From the NCBI GenBank assembly GCA_029945375.1, contig CM057060.1:3162001-3226000 (forward strand): a DNA stretch of 64,000 bases, given 5' to 3'. The notes under the pieces were generated by a model, which saw nothing but the letters and a program-made list of their open reading frames with translations, was not told the DNA's origin and ran no database searches. Shown here one piece after another: positions 1 through 11,100 of the stretch. A program made the position numbers and the translations under genes. Position 1 is the stretch's first letter; each line of letters starts with the position of its first letter. This stretch comes from Agaricus subrufescens (Eukaryota > Basidiomycota > Agaricomycetes > Agaricales > Agaricaceae).

Positions 1-2786
1 AACGGGGGATATAGCTGGAGGGGCTTTGGATACCGACGCTGATGACCATGGATTTGTACTGGCAGCACTTCCATTCGAAGCACCCCCACTTTGCTGGCTA
101 AGCAACCTGCTGAAAGGATTCGTTGACTTGTTATCAGCCGCCGGAGGTGATACCGCGGCGGGCTGAACGGCAGGAGCAACAGGAGCAGCGGGGACAGCGG
201 GGACAGCAGGAACAGAAGCAGGCGCAGGTGGCGGGGGTGGAGAAGAAGGTGGTTTCGGAGTAGACTGTCTAGCTTTCATAGCCTGTAACCTCGCTTGGTA
301 CCGTTCCTCCTCCATTCTAGCCTGTGCTTCTTCCTCTTCAAGTCGTTTGAGTCTCGCTTGACGCTCAGTCTGGCGTTGTTCCTCGAGTCTCGCTTCCTCC
401 TCTTCCTCCTCGAGCCGCTTAAGACGTGCCATGCGAGCTTCACGTTCTTTCTTGATCGCTTCCTCTCTAGCCCGAAGCCGCTCTTCTTCAGGGTCTACTT
501 TAGGTGCTGAGGGTGTTACGACTGGTTGAGCACGAGCTGCAGGTGCAGCTGGTGGAACTTTTGGTGCTGGAGGTTGTCGAGGTGCTGGGACTGCTGGGGC
601 TGGTGCTTTACGTGGCGGCGGAGGGGCAGGAGCACGTTTCGGGGTAGGGGGTGCAGCTTTCGGTGGTGTAGGGGCGGGTGGTGCCTTTGTTGAAGGTGCA
701 GGCGAAGTAGCGCCCTTGGCAGCCTTTTCACTTTCCAACCTCTCCTTCCTCAACCTTTCTCTCTCCTCGGCCTGTTTTTCAGCAGCCCGAACTTTTTCCT
801 CAGCCTCCTGCTTTTCTCGTTGTAACCGGTCTTCAACACCGGAGTCTATACTGGGTGATGTAGCTGTCGGGGTAACACCAAGAGCAGCCATACGAGCTTG
901 AACACGGCGCTGGGCTTCCTCTTTCATGTATGCAGCACGTTCTTCGGCAGACATATTTCTCAAGTTTGGGGCGGGTGAAGGAGTAGGTCTTGGGGCTGGC
1001 GTCCGGGGTTTGGGAGGAGGGGTGGCAGCTCGTTCGACTGGTTTTTCGCGTTCGCGTTCACGTTCGCGTTCCCGATCTCTCTCGCGGTCTCTCTCGCGGT
1101 CCCTCTCTCTTTCACGTTCTCTGTCGTTGTATCGATCACGAGACCTATCACGACGGTCGCGATCATAGCCAGCACCTCTGGAAGACGGGCGAGAATACGG
1201 TCGGTCGTAACCGTCGTCGTCATACCTCCTGTCTTTTGCATCAAATCTCCCGAACCTATCATTGGCCCTGTCCCGATCTCTAGCCCATTGACGTTCCTGC
1301 ATGGCCTTCTTTTCGTCCCTAGCTTTCATCTTCCTCTCGACGTCTGGGATCCTCTCATGCATGAGGTTCATCATCTCTCTCTCTAGTTTCCTTCTTTCCT
1401 GATCTTTTGCGGCGCTTCTTGGACCGCGAGAGACATAATCAAGATCATCCTGAACGCGTCTCACCCGGTAGCGAAGATCATCCATTTCGCGGTCCAGAGC
1501 CTCGTCCTCTGCGGTACGGGCGGCATCAGCCTCGGATTGTTTATCAAGCATTTTTGCAGTATTCTCAAGTTGACGTCTCATTTCGGACAAATCAGAAGAG
1601 GGGCTGTCATCTTCACGACGCGATCTGACGTCATCGCGATTGACGTGGCGGCTACGGGGCTTGTAGATGCCCCCGAGAGGCTCCTCGTCGGTGTGCTTGT
1701 AGATGGTGGCATCGCGACCGGATTCGAAAGAGGGAGAGGAACCGGTGAAGGAACGGTTCTTGATGTACGAGACCTGGTTGTCCACGCCGGGAGATCGGGA
1801 TCGGGTCTCGTTTTTGAGAAGATCCTTGAGCATATCGACAGAGCTGTCGAGATCTCGAGCAGACGGCGGTACGAGCTCATCGGGGAGTGTATCCGGGATG
1901 GGCATGCCATTGAGGCCTGAAAATAGGAGTGAGCGATGGGATGACGTAGGAGATGATAGGCGCACGTCGGTAGATGAGGGCCATGGCGACATGGAACTCT
2001 GCGATGTTGAGCTTACCACGGTCATCTCTGTCGGCAAGCGTCCTGCTCTTTGTTAGTAGGGAAAGGAGGAAACGAAAATAACGTACCAGATGCGGGCAAG
2101 CTCGTCCTTGGGGAGGCCACTGGTGCCGAATACCTCGAGTGCGGTGGCGCCGGTGAGGAAGCCGGAGCTGGAGGAGTCCCAGACGCGAAAGATGGCGTTG
2201 TACTGCTTCTTCTCGGCCTTGGTGATGGCCCAGGAGAGCTGCTGGGTGGGCGTGCCCTGGCGGTTCTGGTTGTGCTGGATGATGGACTGCTGGAGACTAG
2301 AGCCGTGCTGGGGGGCGAGCTGGGGGGCGCCGGACGGGGCGTAGGGGGCCGAGGTGTTCATCGGCATGAACGTGTTGGTCATCATGCGCAACCGCGGGTC
2401 GACGAAGCCGGTTGGCTGCGCGACGAGCGGGGCGGCAGCGGGATAGCCGGTGGGCTGGGGGGCGAGGCCGGAGAGCTGCGGGGGCGGCGGGGGCGGGGGG
2501 GGGCGGGGGCGGGGCATTGAGGAAGCTGTGCGTCTGGGTGCGCTGGACGAACTGCGGCGGGGGCGGCGGGGGCGGCTGGAGGGCGGGCCCCGGGAAGCCG
2601 GTGGGCTGCGTCGGGAGGAAGCCCTGCTGGAACTGGGGCGGCCGGGGGGGGGAAGCCGGTGGGCTGCGGGCCGAGCTGCGGGGCGAACTGGGGCTGCTGG
2701 GCGAACTGGGCCTGCTGCTGGGGCTGCTGCTGGAACGGGGCCTGCTGCTGGCCGGGCGGGGGGAAGCCCGGGTACCACTGCGCCAT
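1..2786 (-). CDS. PAN1: PAN1-like actin cytoskeleton/endocytosis scaffold (5' part; continues past left edge; apparent frameshifts)
   Basis: EH-domain scaffold of the Pan1/Eps15 family, which in fungi links cortical actin-patch assembly to endocytosis. Model: exon 1 2087-2786, intron 2043-2086, exon 2 1966-2042, intron 1917-1965, exon 3 1-1916 (open to the edge). The start ATG at 2786 gives MAQWYPGF, followed by repeated QPTGF/QPTGY peptides and poly-Pro, as in basidiomycete Pan1. One EH domain is visible at about residues 186-275 (AEKKQYNAIF, then IWTLAD joined across intron 1). Next come a PPSARDLD linker, a charged coiled coil, an RE/RD dipeptide run, a Pro/Ala-rich stretch and an NPF motif (STNPFSRLL). 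The second EH domain and the C terminus would lie outside the window. Exon 1 uses all three frames: frame changes fall at two G9 runs (2644-2652 and 2495-2503), and one G fewer in each restores a continuous QPTGF-rich reading. Whether these are assembly errors or real mutations cannot be told here. The family call is confident. Confidence 0.85.
1046..1132 (-). repeat. RE/RD dipeptide-encoding low-complexity repeat inside PAN1
   Basis: Imperfect repeats of CGTTCG, CTCTCG and CGGTCC on the plus strand encode, on the minus strand, alternating Arg-Glu and Arg-Asp after a region rich in DRDR. It is an in-frame, length-variable charged tract within exon 3 of the PAN1-like gene. Confidence 0.8.
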
Positions 2787-2889
2787 CGTGGGGGGGAGGA
2801 GGAGCAGAGTGCTGCTTAGTCAGCCCCGCGCGTCGCTGCTGCACGCATATAAGCCGGCAGCCAATCGCAGATCAATCCCCCCCTCCCCC
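2787..2889. promoter_or_regulatory. Compact divergent promoter between PAN1 and the F-box gene
   Basis: Only 103 bp separate the two divergent start codons. The interval contains a TATAAG element (2848-2853), which reads as a TATA-like sequence on both strands, and a CCAAT pentamer (2861-2865). At least one transcript must have a very short 5' leader, or the genes share core promoter elements. Inferred from gene positions and motifs only. Confidence 0.55.
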
Positions 2890-4386
2890 ATGGACCGCAG
2901 AGCCCTCCTCGTCGCGCGCGAGCAGCGCCTCGCCGCCGAGCTCTCCGCCGTGCGCTCGATGCTCAACGAGCTCGCCCCCGTCGCCGTCCTCCCCGCCGAC
3001 GTCCTCGAGCACATCTTCGGCATCTGCGTCGCCTGGCTCTACCGCCCCACCAAGCCCAGACATCGCCTCGCGTGGACCCAGGTCTGCCGCCAGTGGCGCT
3101 CGGTGTCCTTCAGCTCGTCGCGTCTCTGGCAGTGCATCGACCTCGCCGACCGCCGCTTTGCCCGCGAGTTCCTCCTCCGCTCCCGCGCCGCCCCCATCTC
3201 CATCTACACCGCATCCCCCCTCAAGGTCGCCACCGAGAACTTTGGCGCCCATGCCCAGCGTCTCTCCTCCGTCGACGTCTTCCTCTTCCCCGACGACATG
3301 CTCCAGCTCTTCACCAACCTCGGCCGCGATCTCCCCGTCCTCCACACCCTCTCCCTCCGCATCCCCCCCGCCTCCTCCACCTTTATCCTCGAGACGCCCC
3401 TCCCCTCCCTCCGCCGCCTCTCCCTCGACTTTGTCGCCGTCCGCTGGGACTCGCTCCGCGCCCTCACCCACCTCTCTCTGCGCGGCCTCTGCCCCAAGTT
3501 CTCCCCCTCGGTTGCCCAGCTCCACAAGATCTTCTCCCGATCCCCTGCTCTCGAGTACATCCGCCTCGACACCATTCTCCCCGATGATCCCGATGTCCCG
3601 TGCTCGACGCCCCTTCTCCTGCCCCATCTGCGCGACTTTATCATCTCTGCCAAAGCTCCCGTCATTGCCGCTGTTCTCTCGGGAATGTCTTTTGCCCCCA
3701 TAACACGTCTCCAGCTATCATGTGCCTCCTTCGACGACCTTCGCACCTATTTTCCACAAGGTCTTCCCTTCGTCCATCATTTACAAATCAATGGCCTCCG
3801 CTTCGCACGCCATGCATCACGCTTCCTCTGTGCCAATGCCAGACCCTGGTCAGAAGATCCCGAGGATATGCAGTTCACACTCGACTCGGTTTCATGCATC
3901 GCCACGCCGTTCCTCTCGTCCCTCCCCCTCATCCTCAACCTCTCCCAGATCACCTTTCTCGAATTTAACACCGGCGTCCTCCTCGACCTTTCTCTGTCGT
4001 CTCTCCAATCCTTCCTCGTTCACACCCCCAATGTCCGAACCATCCGAACCGCATTCAACGTCTTGCAAGATCTCTTGAACGTCCTCACCCAGCCTCACCC
4101 CAAAACACAAGAGCATCTCTTACCCTTCCTCGAAACCATATCCTTCAGCAAACCAGGCGATCTATGGTGGCATTTCAATGACCAGTGGTTACGATCTATT
4201 ACTCAATGCGCGAAAAACCGCAAGGCGAGCGGGTGCCCTCTGAAGACTTTAGAATTTATCAAATGTCATGGCGCTACACTACCAGGGATGAGAGAGTTAC
4301 AGTCGGTTGTACCGGATCTGATCATCGCCGAACCTTTCGAAGCCAGAAGGCCCGCTAATGGATCTCTTTTCGCTGGTTCATTCTAA
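2890..4386 (+). CDS. F-box domain protein
   Basis: Single-exon gene of 498 aa. The ATG at 2890 was chosen because the reading frame upstream overlaps the PAN1 5' end and lacks a better Met. Residues 1-30 form a short amphipathic helix (EQRLAAELSAVRSMLNELAP). An F-box follows at about 31-82 (VLPADVLEHIFGICV ... WTQVCRQWRSVSFSSSRLW), the usual arrangement in the large Agaricomycete F-box family. The rest is a Leu-rich, LRR-like region with no clear consensus. F-box proteins of this type are presumed substrate receptors for SCF ubiquitin ligases; the substrate is unknown. The first half is very C-rich, like the neighbouring PAN1 exon 1, and composition becomes more balanced toward the 3' end. 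It shares a 103-bp promoter with PAN1. Confidence 0.85.
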   Translation: MDRRALLVAREQRLAAELSAVRSMLNELAPVAVLPADVLEHIFGICVAWLYRPTKPRHRLAWTQVCRQWRSVSFSSSRLWQCIDLADRRFAREFLLRSRAAPISIYTASPLKVATENFGAHAQRLSSVDVFLFPDDMLQLFTNLGRDLPVLHTLSLRIPPASSTFILETPLPSLRRLSLDFVAVRWDSLRALTHLSLRGLCPKFSPSVAQLHKIFSRSPALEYIRLDTILPDDPDVPCSTPLLLPHLRDFIISAKAPVIAAVLSGMSFAPITRLQLSCASFDDLRTYFPQGLPFVHHLQINGLRFARHASRFLCANARPWSEDPEDMQFTLDSVSCIATPFLSSLPLILNLSQITFLEFNTGVLLDLSLSSLQSFLVHTPNVRTIRTAFNVLQDLLNVLTQPHPKTQEHLLPFLETISFSKPGDLWWHFNDQWLRSITQCAKNRKASGCPLKTLEFIKCHGATLPGMRELQSVVPDLIIAEPFEARRPANGSLFAGSF

Positions 4387-4533
4387 AAAAAACCCTTAAC
4401 CCTTCTTCTTTTCCTCACTTTCTTCTCCACTCCTCGCACATCAATATACCCACCCTGATTGTTGATGAAAGAATCCCAACGGCATGAAAACTGTACCTCC
4501 ATCGGGGGAATTATGAAAAAATTGTACTGCTAT
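4387..4533. other. Intergenic; 3' flank of the F-box gene
   Basis: AT- and T-rich sequence following the F-box stop codon, starting with an A-run directly after the stop. No gene is seen. Confidence 0.6.
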
Positions 4534-7500
4534 GTCCGTTCATCGCACTTTTGGTATTTTTAGGCATAAATCATGTTTTCCGTTCATCGCACTTTCTTTT
4601 CTTCTGATTAAAAAAAACTTATGTATTTGTATCAACACATTTCTCTCATCTCAGGCTGTCATCTGGATATTCTGTACTCTTGTTTCTACATGTGCTCTCC
4701 TTCTCAATGTGGTACTATTTCTGGTCCGTGTATTGTGTTCAATGCTGCCTCGTTTCATAGTATCCATCCGCACATGATGTATTAATATTTGTACATCGTT
4801 AACACCGGAACCGAGGAACGGAATTTGGCTTCATGAAAGCGTGCTACATAGCTCCAACCATTAAATCAAATTTCGGTTCTTTCCTCCTCTATTGATCCGA
4901 TATAGAAAAAAAAAGATCACACAAAGCAAGGGTCGCCGTAAATTTTTTTTATTTACGCGCGACGCATCGCATCGTTTATTTAGTTTTTTTGGGTTATTCC
5001 GTCCGAGCATCGCTTGATGGTAGTGGTTGAGCTGAGAAGTGATATCGTAACACTATCCGATTATCGCTAGGTGTGCGTTGTGTGCATGCGTGTTAATATA
5101 TACATGTGGAAACCTCATTCATTTAATGATTCTGAAGCAAACCGCGCGGTACTCAATAAGGAAAGGTCTGAGCTTGTCAGTTGAAAATTTTGGGTTTTTG
5201 GCTACGCCCGACTATCGCTGTTTTTACATACCCATGTAACGTTATACTACACGTGGACTGACAAAGATCTTTCTTAACGATCTCCCTCGACATTTGAACC
5301 TGGCTGGGAGGCAATAATGTAATACACCAACCACCTGAAAATCAACATAGCTCTCCAGGCCGTACCCTCACATTCAAAAACAAAACCACCTTTTTTTTCC
5401 TGTTCTCTAGATCCTCGTGGTGCACATCAACGCCTCAGGTAGATTCCTATTTCTTCACTCTACTGATCGAAAAACCAAGCAAGGTTATCAACATTCACCC
5501 ACGATATGTCGCTCGAAAGAACAAAACATACCAAGCGGCATTTTTCGCTCACTGTCCGACCATCGCTATAATCATGTTGGAATGACAGCGGCTTTATCTC
5601 TGTCACTAGTTTGTAACTGAGTACTCGATCAAAGTATACATATTTTTGAATTGATACTACATCGTGATCATGACGACAACGTCGGTTAGCACAAATTCTT
5701 TTCCTTTTGGTAGTACATTGATCCGCTATGTGCACTCCCACGATGTCTCGCTGATGTCGTGAGGTGTGCTGTAGGGGGGGTTGGTGATGCTGAGCGTCCG
5801 ACTATCGCTATTGAACGGTACGTAGTCGTACGTTGTGTGTGTATATGGAATATTCGCTAGCACTATTCTTTTCCTTTTGGTAGTATATTGATCCGCTATG
5901 TGCACTCTCACGATGTCCCGCTGAATTTGTGAGGTGTGCTGTTGGGGGGTTGGTGGTGCTGAGCGTCCGACTATCGCTATTGATCAGTACGTAGTCGGAC
6001 GTTGTGTGTGTGCGTGTATGGATTATTCATTTGAAAGTGCGTGTATAATCTTCAATCTCCGAGAAACTATTCACAGATAACAACATACCTCATTCAATCG
6101 CCAGTGTTAAAGCGCCGCATCCTCGATGTTCATGACCATCAACCCACCAAACAACGATCTCTACTGATCAAAAACCTATTTATAAATAAACGGCGGCACC
6201 ACCCCCCCCGGTTTCTTAAGAAAAAAAAGCTTCTAGCGCGCTCTACAACTGATCTAGAAGGAGTCCAACCCTTTATTACCCACGATAACTCGCATACTCG
6301 TCGTTCTTTAATATAATTCCCGTCCGACCATCGCTGGTATCTGTCTGATAGGCTTTATCTCTTGTCCGACCATCGCTGCTTTTTGATACCGTCCGTCCGA
6401 CTATCGCTTGGTATGTGTGTAGTATGGGTGTTATACATGTGCAGGCCTCGTTCCATTAAGTATGAGCATCGAATTGCGGTTATTCATACATGTGTGGTGG
6501 GTGATAGTGAGTGGATGTTTGTGATACAAAGAGTGTTTATCTCGCGAAGTATGAAGATGGGCGATACACACACTTCATCAACACATTTTTTCCTTCAAAA
6601 CAAAAAAAATGGCTCAAGTGCGCTCCCTCTCAGTATTGATAAGGAAGCAGCGAAAAGTCCGACTGTCGCTCACCTGCAGTATGGTTGAATTTATCACCGT
6701 CCGATGATCGCCGTGGGCTCTACGTCCGTCCGACCATCGCTATGATGATGCTGTCACGCTGTGATACATGCGGCAGCCTCGCTTAAACACTAGCAATCAA
6801 TTTAGAGTTAAACATATGCATGTGGTGGTTGTGATGTTTGTGATATACAAATATTAAACGGTTTGACATGGAAATTGCATGAAGCGAGAGAGTGAGGAGA
6901 GTAGTATACGTATCGATCTCTTTTTGTTATTTCTGTTCTGAAAAAAATCAAGAAACGGTTCCGGTGGCCTTTTACGCGGAACAAATCGTGTTCTAGACGC
7001 TCCTGGTCATCGTCCGACCATCGCTGACCTCATGCATCACTATCCGACCATCGCTTTCATGCAGTACGTTATCCACGCAGAAGCCTCATTCATTTAATAC
7101 TAGTGTCAATCTAAGTTAGTTCTCACCTTCAGTAGAACCGTGATCTAGAAACGATAAATGTTCAATACTTATATAAATCCAAGAAACTACGTATATTTCT
7201 GATGGTGGCTCGCGTCGCATTGAGATCGAATACCCTCCCTCGCTGTGTTGTTCATTCAAAAGGGAACTTTTACCCACGATATATCGCTTAGCTGGTGATT
7301 CATACCACTTAACTCCGTCCGACGATTGCTATTATGGATTTGAGACACATACCAAACGTGGAGGTGGGGTGGCGAATTTCATGATAATGTTTTAGCTCCA
7401 GGTGTGGCAATCAGACCAGGAACAAATTCCAGTGAAAAGCGAGTGTGAATGAAACTTGGAAATACTGTTGGAAGAAGCTAGTAATGCAAAGAGGTTCACA

Positions 7501-8109
7501 CCCTGCGTTCACGTTGTTCTAATGGCTTCACTATCGCGCGGTCGAAATTTGTTCGAGGCCTCTGTTGATGCGCAGGAGAGCGAAACGGGAAGGTTCTACT
7601 CACGATATATCGCATAACCGGTCAAATCTCAATCCGACCATCGCATATCTCGAGTACCCTCACGGAACCTCACACATTTAAATACTCAGAAGCACCAAAA
7701 AATCAGTTCACGACTTCAGAAAAGAAACTGGGATTACCAATCCCCGAGCAACTGCCCGAGCATTTCGAGACTCTCTTAGTTCTGGTACTTTCTATTAGTC
7801 GGAAGGAGGCCAAAAAAGAAAGGTTTTCACTCACGATATATTGTCACTGATTTATTCGTCCACGCGACAGTCGCTGATATAGAGGTCGGGTACATATGGC
7901 GGGAGTAAGAAATCTCGACATGATTTGTAAGATGATTCAGGGTCTATTTTTAGTGCCGTAACCTAACCTATCATATCGCTCGTGCTGATTAACACAGTAT
8001 ATGGCAGTGAGAATTATAGTCCCTGAACGTACACACATACACACTACTTTCATACTATCGGTCTCAGAGGGAGAGAGGTTTAAGCAACATTCACCCGCGG
8101 TGTATCGCG
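4534..8109 (+). repeat. Directional array of short degenerate repeats (motifs A, B and C)
   Basis: About 3.6 kb without genes carries three recurring motifs, all in plus orientation. Motif A, GTCCGACYATCGCT, with variants starts at 4534, 4578, 5001, 5055, 5206, 5554, 5796, 5965, 6322, 6364, 6395, 6657, 6699, 6728, 7012, 7042, 7317 and 7632, with weaker copies near 7858 and 9160. Motif B, CYCACGATATATCGCT, often preceded by AGGTT, starts at 5498, 5737, 5907, 7273, 7599, 7830 and 8094. Motif C, ACATGNGGAAGCCTCATTCA-like, lies at about 5102, 6435, 6766, 7074 and 7661. The common order is B, about 40-60 nt, A, about 20-40 nt, C. No ORF of credible length overlaps them. A and B both end in ATCGCT. 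Function is unknown. Confidence 0.75.
5689..6028 (+). repeat. Tandem duplication of about 170 bp within the repeat array
   Basis: Two adjacent copies (about 5689-5858 and 5859-6028) share TTCTTTTCCTTTTGGTAG, ATCCGCTATGTGCACT, a B motif, a GGTGTGCTGT-plus-G-run block, an A motif, and ACGTAGTC followed by TGTGTGTG. Landmarks are offset by 169-170 bp. The copies differ by scattered substitutions and small indels, so the duplication is not recent. Confidence 0.8.
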
Positions 8110-11100
8110 CCAACTGCTCTCTAACCCCAAACTCGTGTGCTGGTAATTATTGTATTGTAAATCAGATATTATAAGAGTAGTACAATGCTGTAATCCCGAG
8201 TGTCCGAGGACTTATATGTAATGACAACTTGTTTCATCTTTTTCTTTCCAGAATTCTGTACAAAAAAATCTTCGGCTCCTCAGCACTTCGTTCGCCAACA
8301 GAGGGGTGGGCTGAGACTATTGTGTAAGGAGACGACTGTCCCCTTAACCAGACATGGAGAATAGAGAAACGTAGGAAACACTTTTGGCAATGAAGATAAC
8401 AAGTATGAGGTCCCAGATAGTGGCTCGATTCAAGAAGTAGATACCTAGTAGTCATAAAAGCAGAGGGCAAAATGTAAATTAGTAGATCTTTCTTTTCCTT
8501 CAGAATACACCCCGTACCTGTTTAGTGCGCGTGCTCGCCTTTAGTGAAGTCACTCATCGTTAGTGATTTACATATTGTAGTGATAGATGGGATGCTGCAA
8601 GAGGATGATGATAGAGAAGCATTTTGAGAGATGTAAATGTTCGGCATGGTTCACAAAATAGATACACGGTAGCAGGTGAGGAGTATTGTAGAATGACCTC
8701 GTTTCCTTTTCTGAACCTGTTCGTTGGTAGTTAAATCTATCGATATTGATGATTTTCAATTCATGTAGTGTCAAGGAGGAGTCCAAGGCCTGAACTTGAA
8801 TTTATCGAGACTATCCTAGTGCGAGGATCCATTCAGTATGATAGACAAAGAGAATAGTTATTACAGATAACGAACGCTAATCATAGGCTCAGTGAGTTAA
8901 AGACATATCCAGAAAAGTACTGAAAGACCCTTGAAAAGCTTTCGTCCTTGAAGCTGATAGAGCTGTATTACATATTGATTAGCGCCCAGCATTATATAAT
9001 ACAGTCACAGCCAGTAGATTTCCAAGAGCTTGTGAAGTAACATCCATGCGGCGAACAGTAACCCGGCCGAGTAGCACATCTATCAAAGCTGCTGCCAATG
9101 GTATATATACTCAAGTGCAGGGTCTCAGTTTCCGATAGAGCCCTTACTCGCTGTTTTTTTTCCGATCATCGCGATTTCTGAGGTTGTACATGACCTGCTC
9201 GACATTGAGTCAGTTCAGTTGGGTATAATTTTGGAGACTCAAGAGCAAGTAGTAACCACAATTATCTTCCGAGTGAAACCATGAACCCGTTTCAATCGCG
9301 CTGGGGTACGTCCTGGGAACTCCGGAATAGTCGGATGTCACAACGTAAGTGGGCTGTGGCCAGCATCCAAGATGTGAGAACACACTCTCACTTGTCGCGA
9401 GATACGGAGACAGATAGGATCCATCAAAGAGCTGAAATATACTGGTGAAAGATAGGGAGTGCGAGACCGGATAGATCCAAGCGTTAGGGATAGAGTTGGG
9501 AACGCAGTCCGGCCGACTCGGTCACAGTCCTGTGCAGTTTTCTTCCTTCCGGTGAATATATGGAAATATGTGGGAGATGCTTTCTGTGGAAAAAGAGTAA
9601 ATCAATTGAATCGTGACGCGGACATCTCGGTAGCAGGAAGACGGACGTAAAGGAAGGTGTCGAGGATTAATTACTCTGTACCTTCCACTGAGCACATACA
9701 CATGATCGTATACCTGGAAAAATATGACTCGCAAGTTCATACAAACTTTAACAATGGTATACATTCAATGAATCCAGCTCAATGTAATGAAGCATTAGGA
9801 TTAGAACACCAGAGGATGCCTTCCTGCATCAATCAATTCAACTCGATCGAAACTGAGTTCCAAAAATAGCATTTGTAATTCTTTCTATTCGACCTCTCGG
9901 TATTAAGATCGCTGACAGTGGGCTTCCTGGAAATCTCCGGCCCCTGCCGCACCCCTTGGAAGGGTAGTGGAGTTCTCAGCCTCGGACGCCTTACCCGGGA
10001 TGAATTCCTGTGCCCATACGTCCCCCCTCCTTGAACGTTTTGTCCAGGATTGAGTATGTTTCAGGTTACCCCTTGTGGACTTTTCTCGGGTACCACTGTA
10101 ATTTCTACACTTTCCAGTCTTCGGCATTTCATAAATTAGGCGGACATCAACGACGGATGCGAAACTATGTGTTAAACAAGCTCATTTCTCGGACCCATGT
10201 GAACGTTTCGACTTGTACGTAGTCCATAACGGAATCTCATTACGAGAATAGGCCTCGATCGTTTCGATCAAATACCCTTGTGGGAATGCTGTTACCGGCG
10301 GATAAGCACAAAGGGTGTACCTAGCATGGCCCGCCGAAGACAATTTTAGTATCTTCCTCTTTTAAGTTAATTCCAGCCCGGAATCCCCTAATATCCGAAA
10401 TTGTTAGGATTATAACTACTTATGTATAGATATATCAATACGTACCCACCAACTTGCCAACATTTTGCTTCGTCTTTATTCGGAAGTCATCCCAAATCTT
10501 AAGCTTGAAGTAAATTCCAATACTTCGCGAAGCTAGTAGACGTCTTCCTTCAGCACGTCACCGGAAGATTATCTCGGATCCGAATTGTTTCTTCATTCAT
10601 ACTTCACGCACGCTCTGCACTAGAATTACTCGCTTCTGGGTGACCGATAATAAAGGAAAGACATACTTGGCCGCGAGAGCCTGGGAGAAAACATACGCAA
10701 GTGTACTCACCTCATGCATATTCCAGAAGGATATCATATTCTAAGTTCCCTAGTACCGCCATTAAACCCGGATCCACAACACTACTGCTCCACAACTTCG
10801 TTGTCCGCTCTAGGTGACATCACGGCTGTGTAAACGGGCTTGATGGTCGGGAAAGCTCACTGTCCAACTCGGTGCCACCTGATGGTGATATTTTATTAGG
10901 TATCCTTCCCACGACTTAAGTGCGAAAGCGTACCCGCATTCAATCACGCCCAGCCTTAATGTCGACTGAAACTGTCAAGGATGGTGGATCAATGACGGGA
11001 AATCCAAGTGGGCCGGAAGAGCTACTTGTAAGTGTCCCAGCGGGGGAACACAACTTAGCATTGGATGGAACCGTCAGGCACGTTTGTTGGAGAATGAACA

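Noticed and set aside
2053..2844. 263-codon minus ORF taken as the PAN1 5' exon with a start at 2844
   Set aside because: The first residues are not from an ATG and encode an Arg/Pro/Ser shadow sequence. The Pan1-type MAQWYPGF start lies at 2786 in another frame.
2450..3703. 417-codon plus-strand ORF across PAN1 and the F-box gene
   Set aside because: It spans two better-supported genes and has the Ser/Pro/Arg-rich look of a GC-rich shadow frame.
4534..8109. CRISPR-like or coding repeat interpretation of the motif array
   Set aside because: Spacing is irregular (about 20-450 nt), the motifs are degenerate, and the host signals are clearly eukaryotic. The motifs fall in different frames.
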